7,459 nucleotides of DNA from Phosphoribacter sp964558825 (GTDB taxonomy: Bacteria; Actinomycetota; Actinomycetes; Actinomycetales; Dermatophilaceae), in contig CAZLGB010000179.1 in the NCBI GenBank assembly GCA_964558825.1, positions 1 through 7,459 on the forward strand. The letters are read 5' to 3'. Numbering within the stretch: the first letter of the stretch is position 1; every line of letters begins with the position of its first letter. Below, one piece after another: positions 1 through 6,041 of this stretch. The translations under genes were made by a program, and so were the position numbers. Below the pieces are notes generated by a model that ran no database searches, was not told where the DNA came from, and saw nothing but the letters and a program-made list of their open reading frames with translations.

Positions 1-316
1 CGACGGTGAGCCAGACGAGCACCGCGACCATCGCCGCGCCGGCGATCCGCACGGCCGCGAAGGCGTCGTCCGCCGGCCGGGCCGCCACCACCGGCGCGGC
101 GAGCGTGTAGTAGACCGGCGGCATCTGCGCCTCGTAGGTCGTGCCCGGCTCGCCGAGCTCGGGCAGCCGGTGCGTCTCGGCATAGAAGCGCACCGTCGAC
201 CAATGGGCTGGCTCGTCGTAGGGCAGGCCTGCGGGGACGAGAAGGGCGGCGGCTGCCGGGAGGGCCGCGGCGAGCAGGAGGGCGAGCGTCAGCAGGGCCC
301 GCTGCGTGCGGGTCAT
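1..316 (-). CDS. Polytopic membrane glycosyltransferase-like protein, N-terminal 105 codons (partial)
   Basis: The frame is open from an ATG at 316 to the left edge, so only the N-terminus is present. It begins MTRTQRALLTLALLLAAALP, a hydrophobic first membrane segment (about residues 6-28). A periplasm-facing stretch follows with DEPAH at 34-38, and then QMPPVYYTLAAPV near 64-76. A second hydrophobic segment starts near residue 90. An acidic pair just after the first membrane helix and an E-x-Q-x-PP-x-YY motif in the first loop are typical of GT-C enzymes of the GT39/ArnT/PMT type, which move sugars from polyprenyl-phosphate donors outside the membrane. The start lies 3 nt after the prs stop codon with no strong ribosome site, so translation is probably coupled to prs. 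Acceptor and sugar cannot be told from this fragment. It could instead be a DUF2142-like protein, which shares this N-terminal pattern. Confidence 0.75.
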   Translation of the reverse strand, partial: MTRTQRALLTLALLLAAALPAAAALLVPAGLPYDEPAHWSTVRFYAETHRLPELGEPGTTYEAQMPPVYYTLAAPVVAARPADDAFAAVRIAGAAMVAVLVWLTV

Positions 317-319
317 CGC

Positions 320-1300
320 TCAGGCGCGCCCGTCGAACAGGCTCGTGACCGACCCGTCGGCAAAGACCTCCGTGATCGCCCGCGAGATAAGCGGGGCGAT
401 CGGCAGGACGGTGAGCTTCTCGAAGCGCTTGTCGGACGGGATCGGCAGCGTATCGGTGACGACGACTTCGGTGGCCGCCGAGGCCCGCAGCCGGTCGACG
501 GCCGGACCCGAGAGGATGGCATGGGTGGCCGCGACGACGACCTCGGCCGCCCCGTGCGCGAGGATCGCGTCGGCGCCCTTGGTGATGGTGCCCGCGGTGT
601 CGATCATGTCGTCGACGAGGATGCAGACCCGGCCCTCGACGTCACCGACGACCCGGTTGGCGACGACCTCGTTGGGGCGGGTGATGTCGCGGGTCTTGTG
701 GACGAAGGCCAGCGGCGCCCCACCGAGCCGAGCCGACCACTGCTCGGCGACCTTGATCCGGCCGGCGTCCGGCGAGACGACGGCGAGGTCGCGGTCGCCG
801 TACTTCTGCTTGACATAGTCGGCGAGCAAGGGCAGCGCCATGAGGTGGTCGACCGGCCCGTCGAAGAAGCCCTGGATCTGCGCGGTGTGCAGGTCGACGG
901 CGATGAGCCGGTCGGCGCCCGCCGTGCGGAAGAGGTCGGCCATCAGTCGGGCCGAGATCGGCTCACGGCCGCGGTGCTTCTTGTCCTGACGGGCATAGCC
1001 ATAGAACGGCAGCACGACGGTGATCCGCTTGGCCGAGGCCCGCTTGAGCGCGTCGACCATGATGAGCTGCTCCATGATCCACTCGTTGATCGGCACCGTG
1101 TGGCTCTGGATGACGAAGGCGTCGCACCCGCGCACCGACTCCTCGTAGCGCACGTAGATCTCGCCGTTGGCGAACTCGTAGGCCTGCATCGGCGCCACGC
1201 TGGTGCCCAGCTGCTCGGCGACTGCATCGGCGAGCTCGGGGTGGGCTCGCCCGCTGAAGATCATCAGATGACGCTTCGTCTTCTTGCGGATGACGGTCAC
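320..1300 (-). CDS. prs: Ribose-phosphate pyrophosphokinase (PRPP synthetase)
   Basis: Makes 5-phosphoribosyl-1-pyrophosphate from ribose 5-phosphate and ATP in the cytoplasm, feeding purine, pyrimidine, NAD, His and Trp synthesis. The 326-residue product has the usual length of class I bacterial Prs. Landmarks are FSGRAHPELA near 15-24, the ATP-loop region YARQDKKHRGREPIS at 102-116, DLHTAQIQGFF at 136-146 with the conserved His138, SPDAGR at 176-181, and the PRPP-binding loop VDDMIDTAGT at 229-238. All expected catalytic landmarks seem intact. The start is GTG; its first base shares GTGA with the glmU TGA stop, a 4-nt overlap, and a good Shine-Dalgarno sits inside the last glmU codons. Both point to co-transcription and translational coupling. 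The glmU-prs pair is conserved across Actinobacteria. The next gene follows after 3 nt. Confidence 0.97.
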   Translation of the reverse strand: MTVIRKKTKRHLMIFSGRAHPELADAVAEQLGTSVAPMQAYEFANGEIYVRYEESVRGCDAFVIQSHTVPINEWIMEQLIMVDALKRASAKRITVVLPFYGYARQDKKHRGREPISARLMADLFRTAGADRLIAVDLHTAQIQGFFDGPVDHLMALPLLADYVKQKYGDRDLAVVSPDAGRIKVAEQWSARLGGAPLAFVHKTRDITRPNEVVANRVVGDVEGRVCILVDDMIDTAGTITKGADAILAHGAAEVVVAATHAILSGPAVDRLRASAATEVVVTDTLPIPSDKRFEKLTVLPIAPLISRAITEVFADGSVTSLFDGRA

Positions 1301-2778
1301 GCGTGCTCTCCCTCGTCGGCTCCGCCGGGGTCGTCGGTATGCCGGTCGGTCGCCGCGAGCGCGCGCAGCGCGGCCTCGGCGGCCGCAGTCCCGGGTCGGT
1401 GATCGGGCACCCAGCCCGCGATATTGCGCTGGGCGCTACCGCTGACGGCCAGGGCCCCGGGTGGCACGTCCTCGCGCAAGACGGTGCCCGCCCCGGAATA
1501 GGCACCGTCGCCGATGGTCAGCGGGGCGACGTACATCGTGTCGCTGCCCATCCGGCAGTGATCCCCGACGACCGTGCGGTGCTTGGCCACCCCGTCGTAG
1601 TTGACGAAGACCGATGCCGCGCCGATATTGCTATCCGTCCCAATGGTCGCGTCGCCGACATAGGACAGGTGGGGGATCTTGGACCCGGCCCCGATCTGGG
1701 CGTTCTTGGTCTCGACGAAGCCACCGATCTTGCCCTCCGCGCCGAGTTCGGTCCCCGGCCGCAGATAGGACCACGGGCCGACCGTGGCACCCGGGCCGAT
1801 GACCGACAGCGTCGCCTGCGTCCGGCATACGGTGGCGCGGTCGCCCACCTCGGTGTCCGTGAGCGTCGTGTCCGGGCCGATCTCGCAGTCGGCGCCGACC
1901 GTCGTCGCCCCGAGCAGCTGGGTGTTGGGGTGGACGATCGTGTCGCGCCCGACCGAGGCGGTCGTGTCGATCCACGTCGTCGCGGGGTCGCGGATGATCG
2001 CCCCCTCGCGCATCGCGGCCTCGACGGTGCGCCGGTTGAGCTCTGCCCCGAGCCGCGCGAGCTGGACCTTGTCGTTGACCCCTTCGGTCTGCCAGACATC
2101 CGCGAGGACGTATGCCGCGACGGCGCGGCCCTGCGCGCGCGCGAAGGCGAGCACGTCGGTGAGGTACTTCTCGCCCTGGGCGTTGTCGGTGGTCAGCGCC
2201 GCCAGCCCGGCCCGCAGCACGCCGCTGTCGAAGGCGTAGATCCCCGAGTTGACCTCGGTGATGGCCCGCTCGGCAGCGGTGGCGTCCTTGTGCTCGACGA
2301 TGCGAGCGACCCCCCCGTCGGGGTCGCGGACGATGCGCCCGTAACCGGTCGGATCGGGCAGGTCGGCAGTGATGACCGTCACCGCGCTTCCGGCCGCGAG
2401 ATGGGCGGCCAGCAGGTCGGCGAGTGTCGCGGAGGTGAGCAGCGGGACGTCGCCATAGGTGACCAGGACGGTGCCGTCGAGATCGGCGGGGAGGGCGGCC
2501 AGCCCGCACTCGACGGCGCGGCCGGTGCCCTTGATCTCGTCCTGGTCGGCGATGAGCGCATCGGGGTCGCACTCGGCGATGTGCGCGGCGACCCGCTCGC
2601 GCTCGTGACGGACGACGACCTGCAGGTATGCCGGTCCGACCCCGCGCGCGGCCGCGATCGCGTGGTGGACGAGGGACCGACCGCCGATGGTGTGCAGGAC
2701 CTTCGGGGTGCTCGACTTCATCCGGGTGCCTTCGCCGGCCGCGAGGACGATGACGGCGGCCGGGCGATGATGCGTCAC
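1297..2778 (-). CDS. glmU: Bifunctional UDP-GlcNAc pyrophosphorylase / glucosamine-1-phosphate N-acetyltransferase
   Basis: Carries out the last two steps to UDP-GlcNAc: acetylation of GlcN-1-P by the C-terminal domain, then uridylyl transfer by the N-terminal domain. The product feeds peptidoglycan and other glycoconjugates. The 493-residue protein has the uridylyltransferase signature LAAGEGTRMKSSTPKVLH at 12-29 (Arg19 and Lys26), YGDVPLL from 108 with Asp110, GYGRI at 145-149, EVNSGIY at 175-181 and EGVNDKVQL near 232-240 (Asn235, probable metal ligand). Hexapeptide-repeat left-handed beta-helix sequence follows from about 270, with IPHLSYVGDA carrying the probable catalytic base His370, and NYDG at 393-396. 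GTGRAV near 84-89 has Arg where E. coli has His; I believe this is common in Micrococcales. The frame is open 108 codons further upstream, but the GTG at 2778 begins the family-like N-terminus MTHHRPAAVIVLAAG and is preceded by an AGGA box, so I chose it. The C-terminal tail from about 460 is Ala-rich and low in complexity, as in other actinobacteria. Confidence 0.97.
   Translation of the reverse strand: MTHHRPAAVIVLAAGEGTRMKSSTPKVLHTIGGRSLVHHAIAAARGVGPAYLQVVVRHERERVAAHIAECDPDALIADQDEIKGTGRAVECGLAALPADLDGTVLVTYGDVPLLTSATLADLLAAHLAAGSAVTVITADLPDPTGYGRIVRDPDGGVARIVEHKDATAAERAITEVNSGIYAFDSGVLRAGLAALTTDNAQGEKYLTDVLAFARAQGRAVAAYVLADVWQTEGVNDKVQLARLGAELNRRTVEAAMREGAIIRDPATTWIDTTASVGRDTIVHPNTQLLGATTVGADCEIGPDTTLTDTEVGDRATVCRTQATLSVIGPGATVGPWSYLRPGTELGAEGKIGGFVETKNAQIGAGSKIPHLSYVGDATIGTDSNIGAASVFVNYDGVAKHRTVVGDHCRMGSDTMYVAPLTIGDGAYSGAGTVLREDVPPGALAVSGSAQRNIAGWVPDHRPGTAAAEAALRALAATDRHTDDPGGADEGEHA
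1308..1314 (-). promoter_or_regulatory. Ribosome binding site of prs, inside the glmU 3' end
   Basis: On the minus strand GAGGGAG stands 7 nt before the GTG at 1300. It is made by the last glmU codons (Asp-Glu-Gly-Glu-His-Ala-stop). It supports the GTG start and the overlap of the two genes. Confidence 0.7.
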
Positions 2779-2792
2779 GCTGAGCGATCCTA
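2779..2792 (-). promoter_or_regulatory. Ribosome site and possible -10 box in front of glmU
   Basis: The minus strand reads TAGGATCGCTCAGC directly before the GTG at 2778. AGGA can serve as Shine-Dalgarno. TAGGAT also fits the actinobacterial sigma-A -10 consensus TANNNT, and its 8-nt distance from the start would give an almost leaderless transcript. The first three bases are the stop codon of the upstream GT87 reading frame. No convincing -35 box is seen, so the promoter reading is tentative. Confidence 0.4.
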
Positions 2793-3999
2793 CCGGCCTC
2801 GTCCGGGGTCGGCTGAGTGCCGACGAGGGGTGGTCGACCCACGGACCAGGGGGTCGCGGCCCGGCTCCAGCCCGGGGACCGCCCGGGTCGCTCCGGTCTG
2901 GGAGTGCAGGACGAGGACGAGCGCACCCATCCCCCAGAGCGGATAGAGGGTCCAGGAGAGCGGCACCTGTCCGCTCACCCCGGTCTCTCGGAAGAGCAGC
3001 AGGGTCGCGGCGACCGTTGCTCCGAGCAGGAGGTCCCCCCGCCAGGCGGCCACGGACATGGAGATCACCAGCGGAAGCATCCACACCCAGTGGTGCTCCC
3101 ACGACACCGGGCTAAGGAGCGGGACGAGGACCGCCGCCAGGCCGAAGGCCAGGTCGCGGCGACCGCGGACAAAGGCCGCCCCCATGCCCCGCCAGGTGAG
3201 GACGACGGCGAGCACCGTGAGGACCGCCCCGATGACGAGGTCGGCCCTGGGCACTGGCAGCCGCCCACCGAGCCCCCAGACCGAGACGTTGCTGGCCGCG
3301 AAGACGTGAACTCGATCTCCAAGGCTGTCCAGCGAGGACCAGTAGCTGATCGAGTCCCGTGGCGCCAGAAGGAAACCCACCGCCGTCAGCACGGACGCGG
3401 AGATCGCCGTGACGAGCACCGCGCGCCGATCCCGGGCGTGCCAGAGGAAGATGAGGAGCACCGCGGGGGTGAGCTTCACCGCGATTGCGAGGCCGAGGAA
3501 CAATCCTTTCGGCCACCGCGGACGCGGGTTGAGCAGGTCGGCGGCGACCAGCGCGAGGAGGAAAAGATTGATCTGCCCGAAGCCCAGATGCGCGGTGAAC
3601 GGCTCGAGGTTGACCAAGATCCCGCTCGCCGAGGGCCGCCAGGCGGCTGGCCGAGCGATCGAGACCCGCGGCGCGGAATACCGTGAAGGAACTCCAGGCC
3701 ACGGCGAGCAGGGACGCAAGCGTCCAGAGGATCCCCAGGACCCGAATGCTCGCGGCGGCGAGAGGGGAAAGCAGGATCGCGGCGATCGGCGGATAGGTGA
3801 AGGACATCGGCGCCGACCCTCCCATGTCGAAAGGTCCAGCGATGGGCGCCCCCGCCAGCCAGGCGCCGGCCCCCCGGAGCTAGACCTCAAGGTCGACGTG
3901 GAAGGGGGGCCTGCGATACCCCCAGCCATGGGCTAGGAAGCGATTGGCGAGCGCGAACCCGGCCGCCGAGCAGACGACCCCGACCGGGAGCTTCCTCAC
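2790..3999 (-). pseudogene. GT87/DUF2029-type membrane mannosyltransferase-like gene, broken by a nonsense codon and a frameshift
   Basis: Three pieces of one protein lie in order on the minus strand. From a GTG at 3999 the frame reads MRKLPVGVVCSAAGFALANR, then HVDLEV, then TAG at 3882-3880 (codon 40), then LRGAGAWLAGAPIAGPFDMG and SFTYPPIAAILLSPLA. Near 3627-3632 the protein-like reading moves by one base and continues as SGILVNLEPFTAHLGFGQIN, then many membrane segments, to the TAG at 2790. VDLEVY, FTYPP and the E/G-x-GQxN region are the usual landmarks of GT87 polyprenol-phosphomannose-dependent mannosyltransferases (PimE and Rv2181 relatives). Changing TAG to TAC and dropping one G of the GG at 3629-3630 restores about 402 residues, normal for the family. 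Codons such as AAA, GGA, TTG, AAT and CTT are commoner than in neighbouring genes, which may mean transfer or relaxed selection. The 3' end lies 11 nt before glmU. Sequencing error is the main alternative to a true pseudogene. Confidence 0.8.
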
Positions 4000-4003
4000 G
4001 CTC

Positions 4004-4012
4004 GGGAGACTA
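4004..4012 (-). promoter_or_regulatory. Possible -10 box for the GT87 gene (leaderless layout)
   Basis: Minus strand TAGTCT lies 7 nt before the GTG at 3999 and no Shine-Dalgarno is present, the layout expected for a leaderless actinobacterial message. No -35 box is recognisable. The match rests on one short degenerate motif. Confidence 0.25.
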
Positions 4013-4128
4013 GCGGACGGCACGGGGTCGCGGAGGGCCGACGCACGGGCCCTGTCGTGGTGCTAAAGCGGGTCGGACCGCACGACGCCCACGCCGCCAC
4101 GGAGCTGAGGACGGGCAACTCGCGTCTC

Positions 4129-4143
4129 CCTCGCGGAGCGAGG
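4129..4143 (-). terminator. GC hairpin 11 nt past the tRNA 3' end
   Basis: A perfect 6-bp stem, CCTCGC/GCGAGG, with a 3-nt loop (TCC on the minus strand). It lies just downstream of tRNA-Gln, in the place expected for termination or 3' processing. There is no U-run after it, which is common for actinobacterial hairpins but leaves the terminator role unproven. The rest of 4000-4154 holds no gene that I can see. Confidence 0.4.
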
Positions 4144-4154
4144 ATGTGAGCTCG

Positions 4155-4233
4155 CTCCCCGGGCTGGAATCGAACCAGCGTCGCTAATCCTGATTCAAAG
4201 TCAGGCGGGCCCTACCAGCAGACCAACCGGGGA
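4155..4233 (-). tRNA. tRNA-Gln (anticodon UUG)
   Basis: The minus strand folds into a cloverleaf. The acceptor stem TCCCCGG/CCGGGGA has 7 perfect pairs. The D stem is GGTC/GGCC with GG in its loop. The anticodon stem CCTGA/TCAGG holds the loop CTTTGAA (anticodon TTG), and the T arm is GCTGG-TTCGATT-CCAGC. The discriminator is G73 and the first pair is U1-A72, both identity features of tRNA-Gln in bacteria such as E. coli. CCA is not encoded and must be added afterwards. Two traits are unusual: the variable region between the anticodon and T stems is 9 nt, and two bases (CG) separate the D and anticodon stems instead of one, giving 79 nt without CCA. A tRNA-Gln beside glmU is a common actinobacterial arrangement. 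Confidence 0.88.
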
Positions 4234-4359
4234 TCGTGGCCCGCGCGGGTGGTCGCGGCCGCCGGACCGCCCTAGGCTACCCGCATCGGCGCCGGTCGCC
4301 CTCCGCGGCGGCTGCAGCGCTACGGACCGACACGGCATATCCACGAGCGAAGGCGCAGC
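4234..4359. promoter_or_regulatory. Divergent intergenic region between tRNA-Gln and the methyltransferase gene
   Basis: This 126-bp gap must hold the promoters of both divergent units. For the tRNA, minus-strand TAGCCT (4279-4274) fits TANNNT and would start transcription about 34 nt before the mature 5' end. At -35 only GGCGAC is available, a weak fit. For the methyltransferase, CATATC near 4336-4341 is the most A/T-rich patch, without a clear hexamer pair. GAAGG at 4349-4353, 6 nt before the ATG at 4360, is a good ribosome binding site and supports that start. Confidence 0.4.
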
Positions 4360-5269
4360 ATGGACGAGCAGGATCCGCAGCCGGCGACGTCCTCCGAGGA
4401 CATGGGGCGGTTGCTGGCGCGCGGCGGTGACCCGCATCTGCCCTCGTTGGAGAACCGCGTGGCCTTCCAGTGGGAGGCCATGGCCGACTCCCTCGCCCAC
4501 CGGCACAGCATCCATCGGGACACCACCGTGATCGGCTGGCTCGCTGCGGCTGTGCGAGAGCGGCCGGCCGCCGTCCTCGACGTCGGGTGCGCCTACGGCA
4601 ATCACCTGCTTATGCTCAACTCTCGGCTCGGCTGCGACCAGGAGGTGCGCCTGGTCGGCCTGGACCTGCACGAGGACGGGCTGCGCTACGGCCGGGCCTT
4701 CGCCGCGACCGTGCCGGGATATGCCAACGTGAGTTTCGCCACCGGCGACCTCACGGCGGGTCTGGACTTCGCCGACGCGACCTTCGACGCCATCAACCTC
4801 GCCGACGTCCTCGAGCACCTCGAGGACCCCGTGGGCGTGTTGCGCGAGCTCGCCCGGATCACCAAGCCCGGCGGGGTCATCGTCGTCAGCACTCCGCTGC
4901 GCGACGGGATGGTCAAGCGGCTCGCCGCTGGAGCCAACCGGCTCAGCCGCGGGCGCATCTACCGGGCCTACTACGCCGGCAAGGAGACCGAGCTCGACGA
5001 GCACGGCGCGCCGGTCATGCACCCACGCCGGCCACGACCACATCTCGGAAATGACTCTGCCCGAGCTGCGCCAGACCGCGGCCGCCGCCGGGCTGGAGGT
5101 GGGCGACGTCGAGCTCATGAGCGTCATGAGTGGCAGCAAGTGGTTCGACCGACACCCCTTCGTCCTGTCGGCGCTCACCCTCACCGAGGCCGTCCATGGA
5201 GTGCTGCGCCGGCCCTCCTGGGCCCACGCCGTCTGTCTACGCCTCGTCGTCCCCCGCTCCGGGCGCTGA
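4360..5269 (+). pseudogene. Class I SAM-dependent methyltransferase with a +1 frameshift
   Basis: The ATG at 4360 opens 221 codons with a standard Rossmann methyltransferase core. VLDVGCAYG at 72-80 is the SAM-binding loop; GLDL at 100-103 has the acidic Asp102. ATGDL at 127-131 is next, then INLADVLEHLEDP at 145-157, and LARITKPGGVIVVSTP at 164-179. It resembles Methyltransf_11/23 enzymes. After Met-His at 5017-5022 the frame turns into arginine-rich nonsense, while the +1-shifted frame from 5024 continues naturally as HAGHDHISEMTLPELRQTAA to a TGA at 5267-5269. One surplus C in CCC (5022-5024) explains this. Removing it gives about 302 residues. The substrate is unknown; the nearby membrane glycosyltransferase-like genes suggest, by inference only, a glycan or lipid acceptor. 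It may be a true pseudogene or a sequencing error. In the shifted frame there is no stop until the end of tetR. Confidence 0.82.
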
Positions 5270-5370
5270 CCCGGCCGAGAGCAGCCCACACCGCGCGCGA
5301 CGCGAGCCGCCCGAGAGGCGAGGCGCACCGAGAGGCGAGGCGCACGCGGCATACCCTGCACAATGGGGCG
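5270..5370 (+). promoter_or_regulatory. Upstream region of the tetR gene
   Basis: A 101-bp spacer between the restored methyltransferase stop and the TetR start. It holds the 17-bp tandem repeat listed separately and a TACCCT box at 5353-5358 that fits a -10 TANNNT and would place transcription start about 5-6 nt before the GTG at 5371. I see no -35 hexamer and no clear inverted repeat of the usual TetR operator type. Confidence 0.3.
5312..5345 (+). repeat. Perfect 17-bp tandem direct repeat in front of tetR
   Basis: The unit CGAGAGGCGAGGCGCAC occurs twice without mismatch or spacer, at 5312-5328 and 5329-5345. It ends 8 bp before the possible -10 box TACCCT and 25 bp before the TetR start, so the second copy covers the -35 position. 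It could be a binding site for the regulator or another factor, or a recent slippage duplication in noncoding DNA. Confidence 0.85.
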
Positions 5371-6027
5371 GTGAGCCCACCCTCCGACAAGCTGGACCAG
5401 CCCGGCCGCCGCAACCGGATGACCGCCCAGCAACGCCGTGAGCAGCTGATCGTCATCGGGCGCAGCATCTTCGCGGCCAAGGGCTTCGAGGCGGCGACGG
5501 TCGAGGAGATCGCCGCGAAGGCGGGGGTCAGCAAGCCGGTCGTCTACGAACACTTCGGCGGCAAGGAGGGGCTGTATGCCGTCGTCGTCGACCGCGAGAT
5601 GGCCGCGCTGCTGCAAGGAGTGAGCGCGGCGCTGGAGACACCTGGGCCGACCCGAGGGCTCGTCGAGAAGGCCGCGCTGGCGCTGCTCGACTATGTCGAG
5701 GCCTCGACCGACGGCTTCCGCATCCTCGTGCGCGACTCGCCGGCCGGGCAGTCCACCGGCACCTTCGCCAGCCTCATCGGCGACATCGCCACCCAGGTGG
5801 AGGCGTTGCTCGCCCGGGAATTCTCCCGGCGCAAGCTCGACCCCAAGTCGGCGCCGATCTATGCCCAGATGCTCGTCGGGATGGTCGCGCTGACCGGGCA
5901 GTGGTGGCTGGACCATCGGTCGTTCAAGAAGGCCGACGTCGCCGCGCATCTGGTCAACCTCGCCTGGAACGGCCTGGTCGGGATGCAGGATCGCCCGACC
6001 CTGCGCACGCCCGTCGGACGACGCTAG
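5371..6027 (+). CDS. TetR-family transcriptional regulator
   Basis: A 218-residue DNA-binding regulator, of normal TetR length. The N-terminal helix-turn-helix domain covers about residues 20-66, with QRREQL at 21-26, then ATVEEIAAKAGVSKPVVYEHF around 42-62 and GGKEGLYAVVVDREM at 63-77, a signature I recognise from the Rv1019-like group found next to glmU in mycobacteria. The C-terminal half (about 90-205) is helical and variable, as expected for a ligand and dimer domain; the ligand cannot be told. I chose the GTG at 5371 because relatives carry a basic stretch (here GRRNRMTAQ) before the first helix. The ATG at 5419 would cut into this and has no better ribosome site. GGGG lies too close to the GTG to be an ideal Shine-Dalgarno. 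The frame is also open upstream into the frameshifted methyltransferase, which I take as accidental. Confidence 0.93.
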   Translation: MSPPSDKLDQPGRRNRMTAQQRREQLIVIGRSIFAAKGFEAATVEEIAAKAGVSKPVVYEHFGGKEGLYAVVVDREMAALLQGVSAALETPGPTRGLVEKAALALLDYVEASTDGFRILVRDSPAGQSTGTFASLIGDIATQVEALLAREFSRRKLDPKSAPIYAQMLVGMVALTGQWWLDHRSFKKADVAAHLVNLAWNGLVGMQDRPTLRTPVGRR

Positions 6028-6041
6028 CCGGACCGCGAGAC
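6028..6041. other. 14-bp tail-to-tail gap
   Basis: The tetR stop (TAG, 6025-6027) and the stop of the convergent gene (TGA, 6044-6042) are 14 bp apart. No hairpin fits between them, so any terminator must lie inside coding sequence or the transcripts overlap. Confidence 0.7.

Noticed and set aside
170..1402. 410-codon open frame on the plus strand opposite prs
   Set aside because: Same shadow effect; prs is unmistakable on the other strand.
1303..2946. 547-codon open frame on the plus strand opposite glmU
   Set aside because: Its protein is rich in Arg, Gly and Asp without any domain. It is the antisense shadow of glmU in GC-rich DNA, where stops are rare.
2779..3102. 108-codon N-terminal extension of glmU
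   Set aside because: It overlaps the GT87 gene in another frame and has no family similarity. The GTG at 2778 gives the normal GlmU N-terminus.
3630..3929. Start of the GT87 gene at 3929 in the downstream frame
   Set aside because: The first 100 codons of that frame are Ser/Arg/Pro-rich nonsense. The true N-terminal part with VDLEV and FTYPP is in the frame starting at 3999.
4155..4233. tRNA-Gln as an integration site for a mobile element
   Set aside because: No second copy of the tRNA 3' end, no integrase and no transposase is found in the window.
5017..5030. Programmed ribosomal frameshift in the methyltransferase gene
   Set aside because: No slippery heptamer, stimulatory stem or in-frame stop is seen at the site; a single surplus C is simpler.
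4201..5949. 582-codon open frame on the minus strand across tRNA, methyltransferase and tetR
   Set aside because: It crosses the tRNA and two recognisable plus-strand genes and has no domain-like sequence.
4360..6027. A genuine 555-residue methyltransferase-TetR fusion
   Set aside because: The middle part reads as out-of-frame sequence and the real methyltransferase C-terminus is in the +1 frame.
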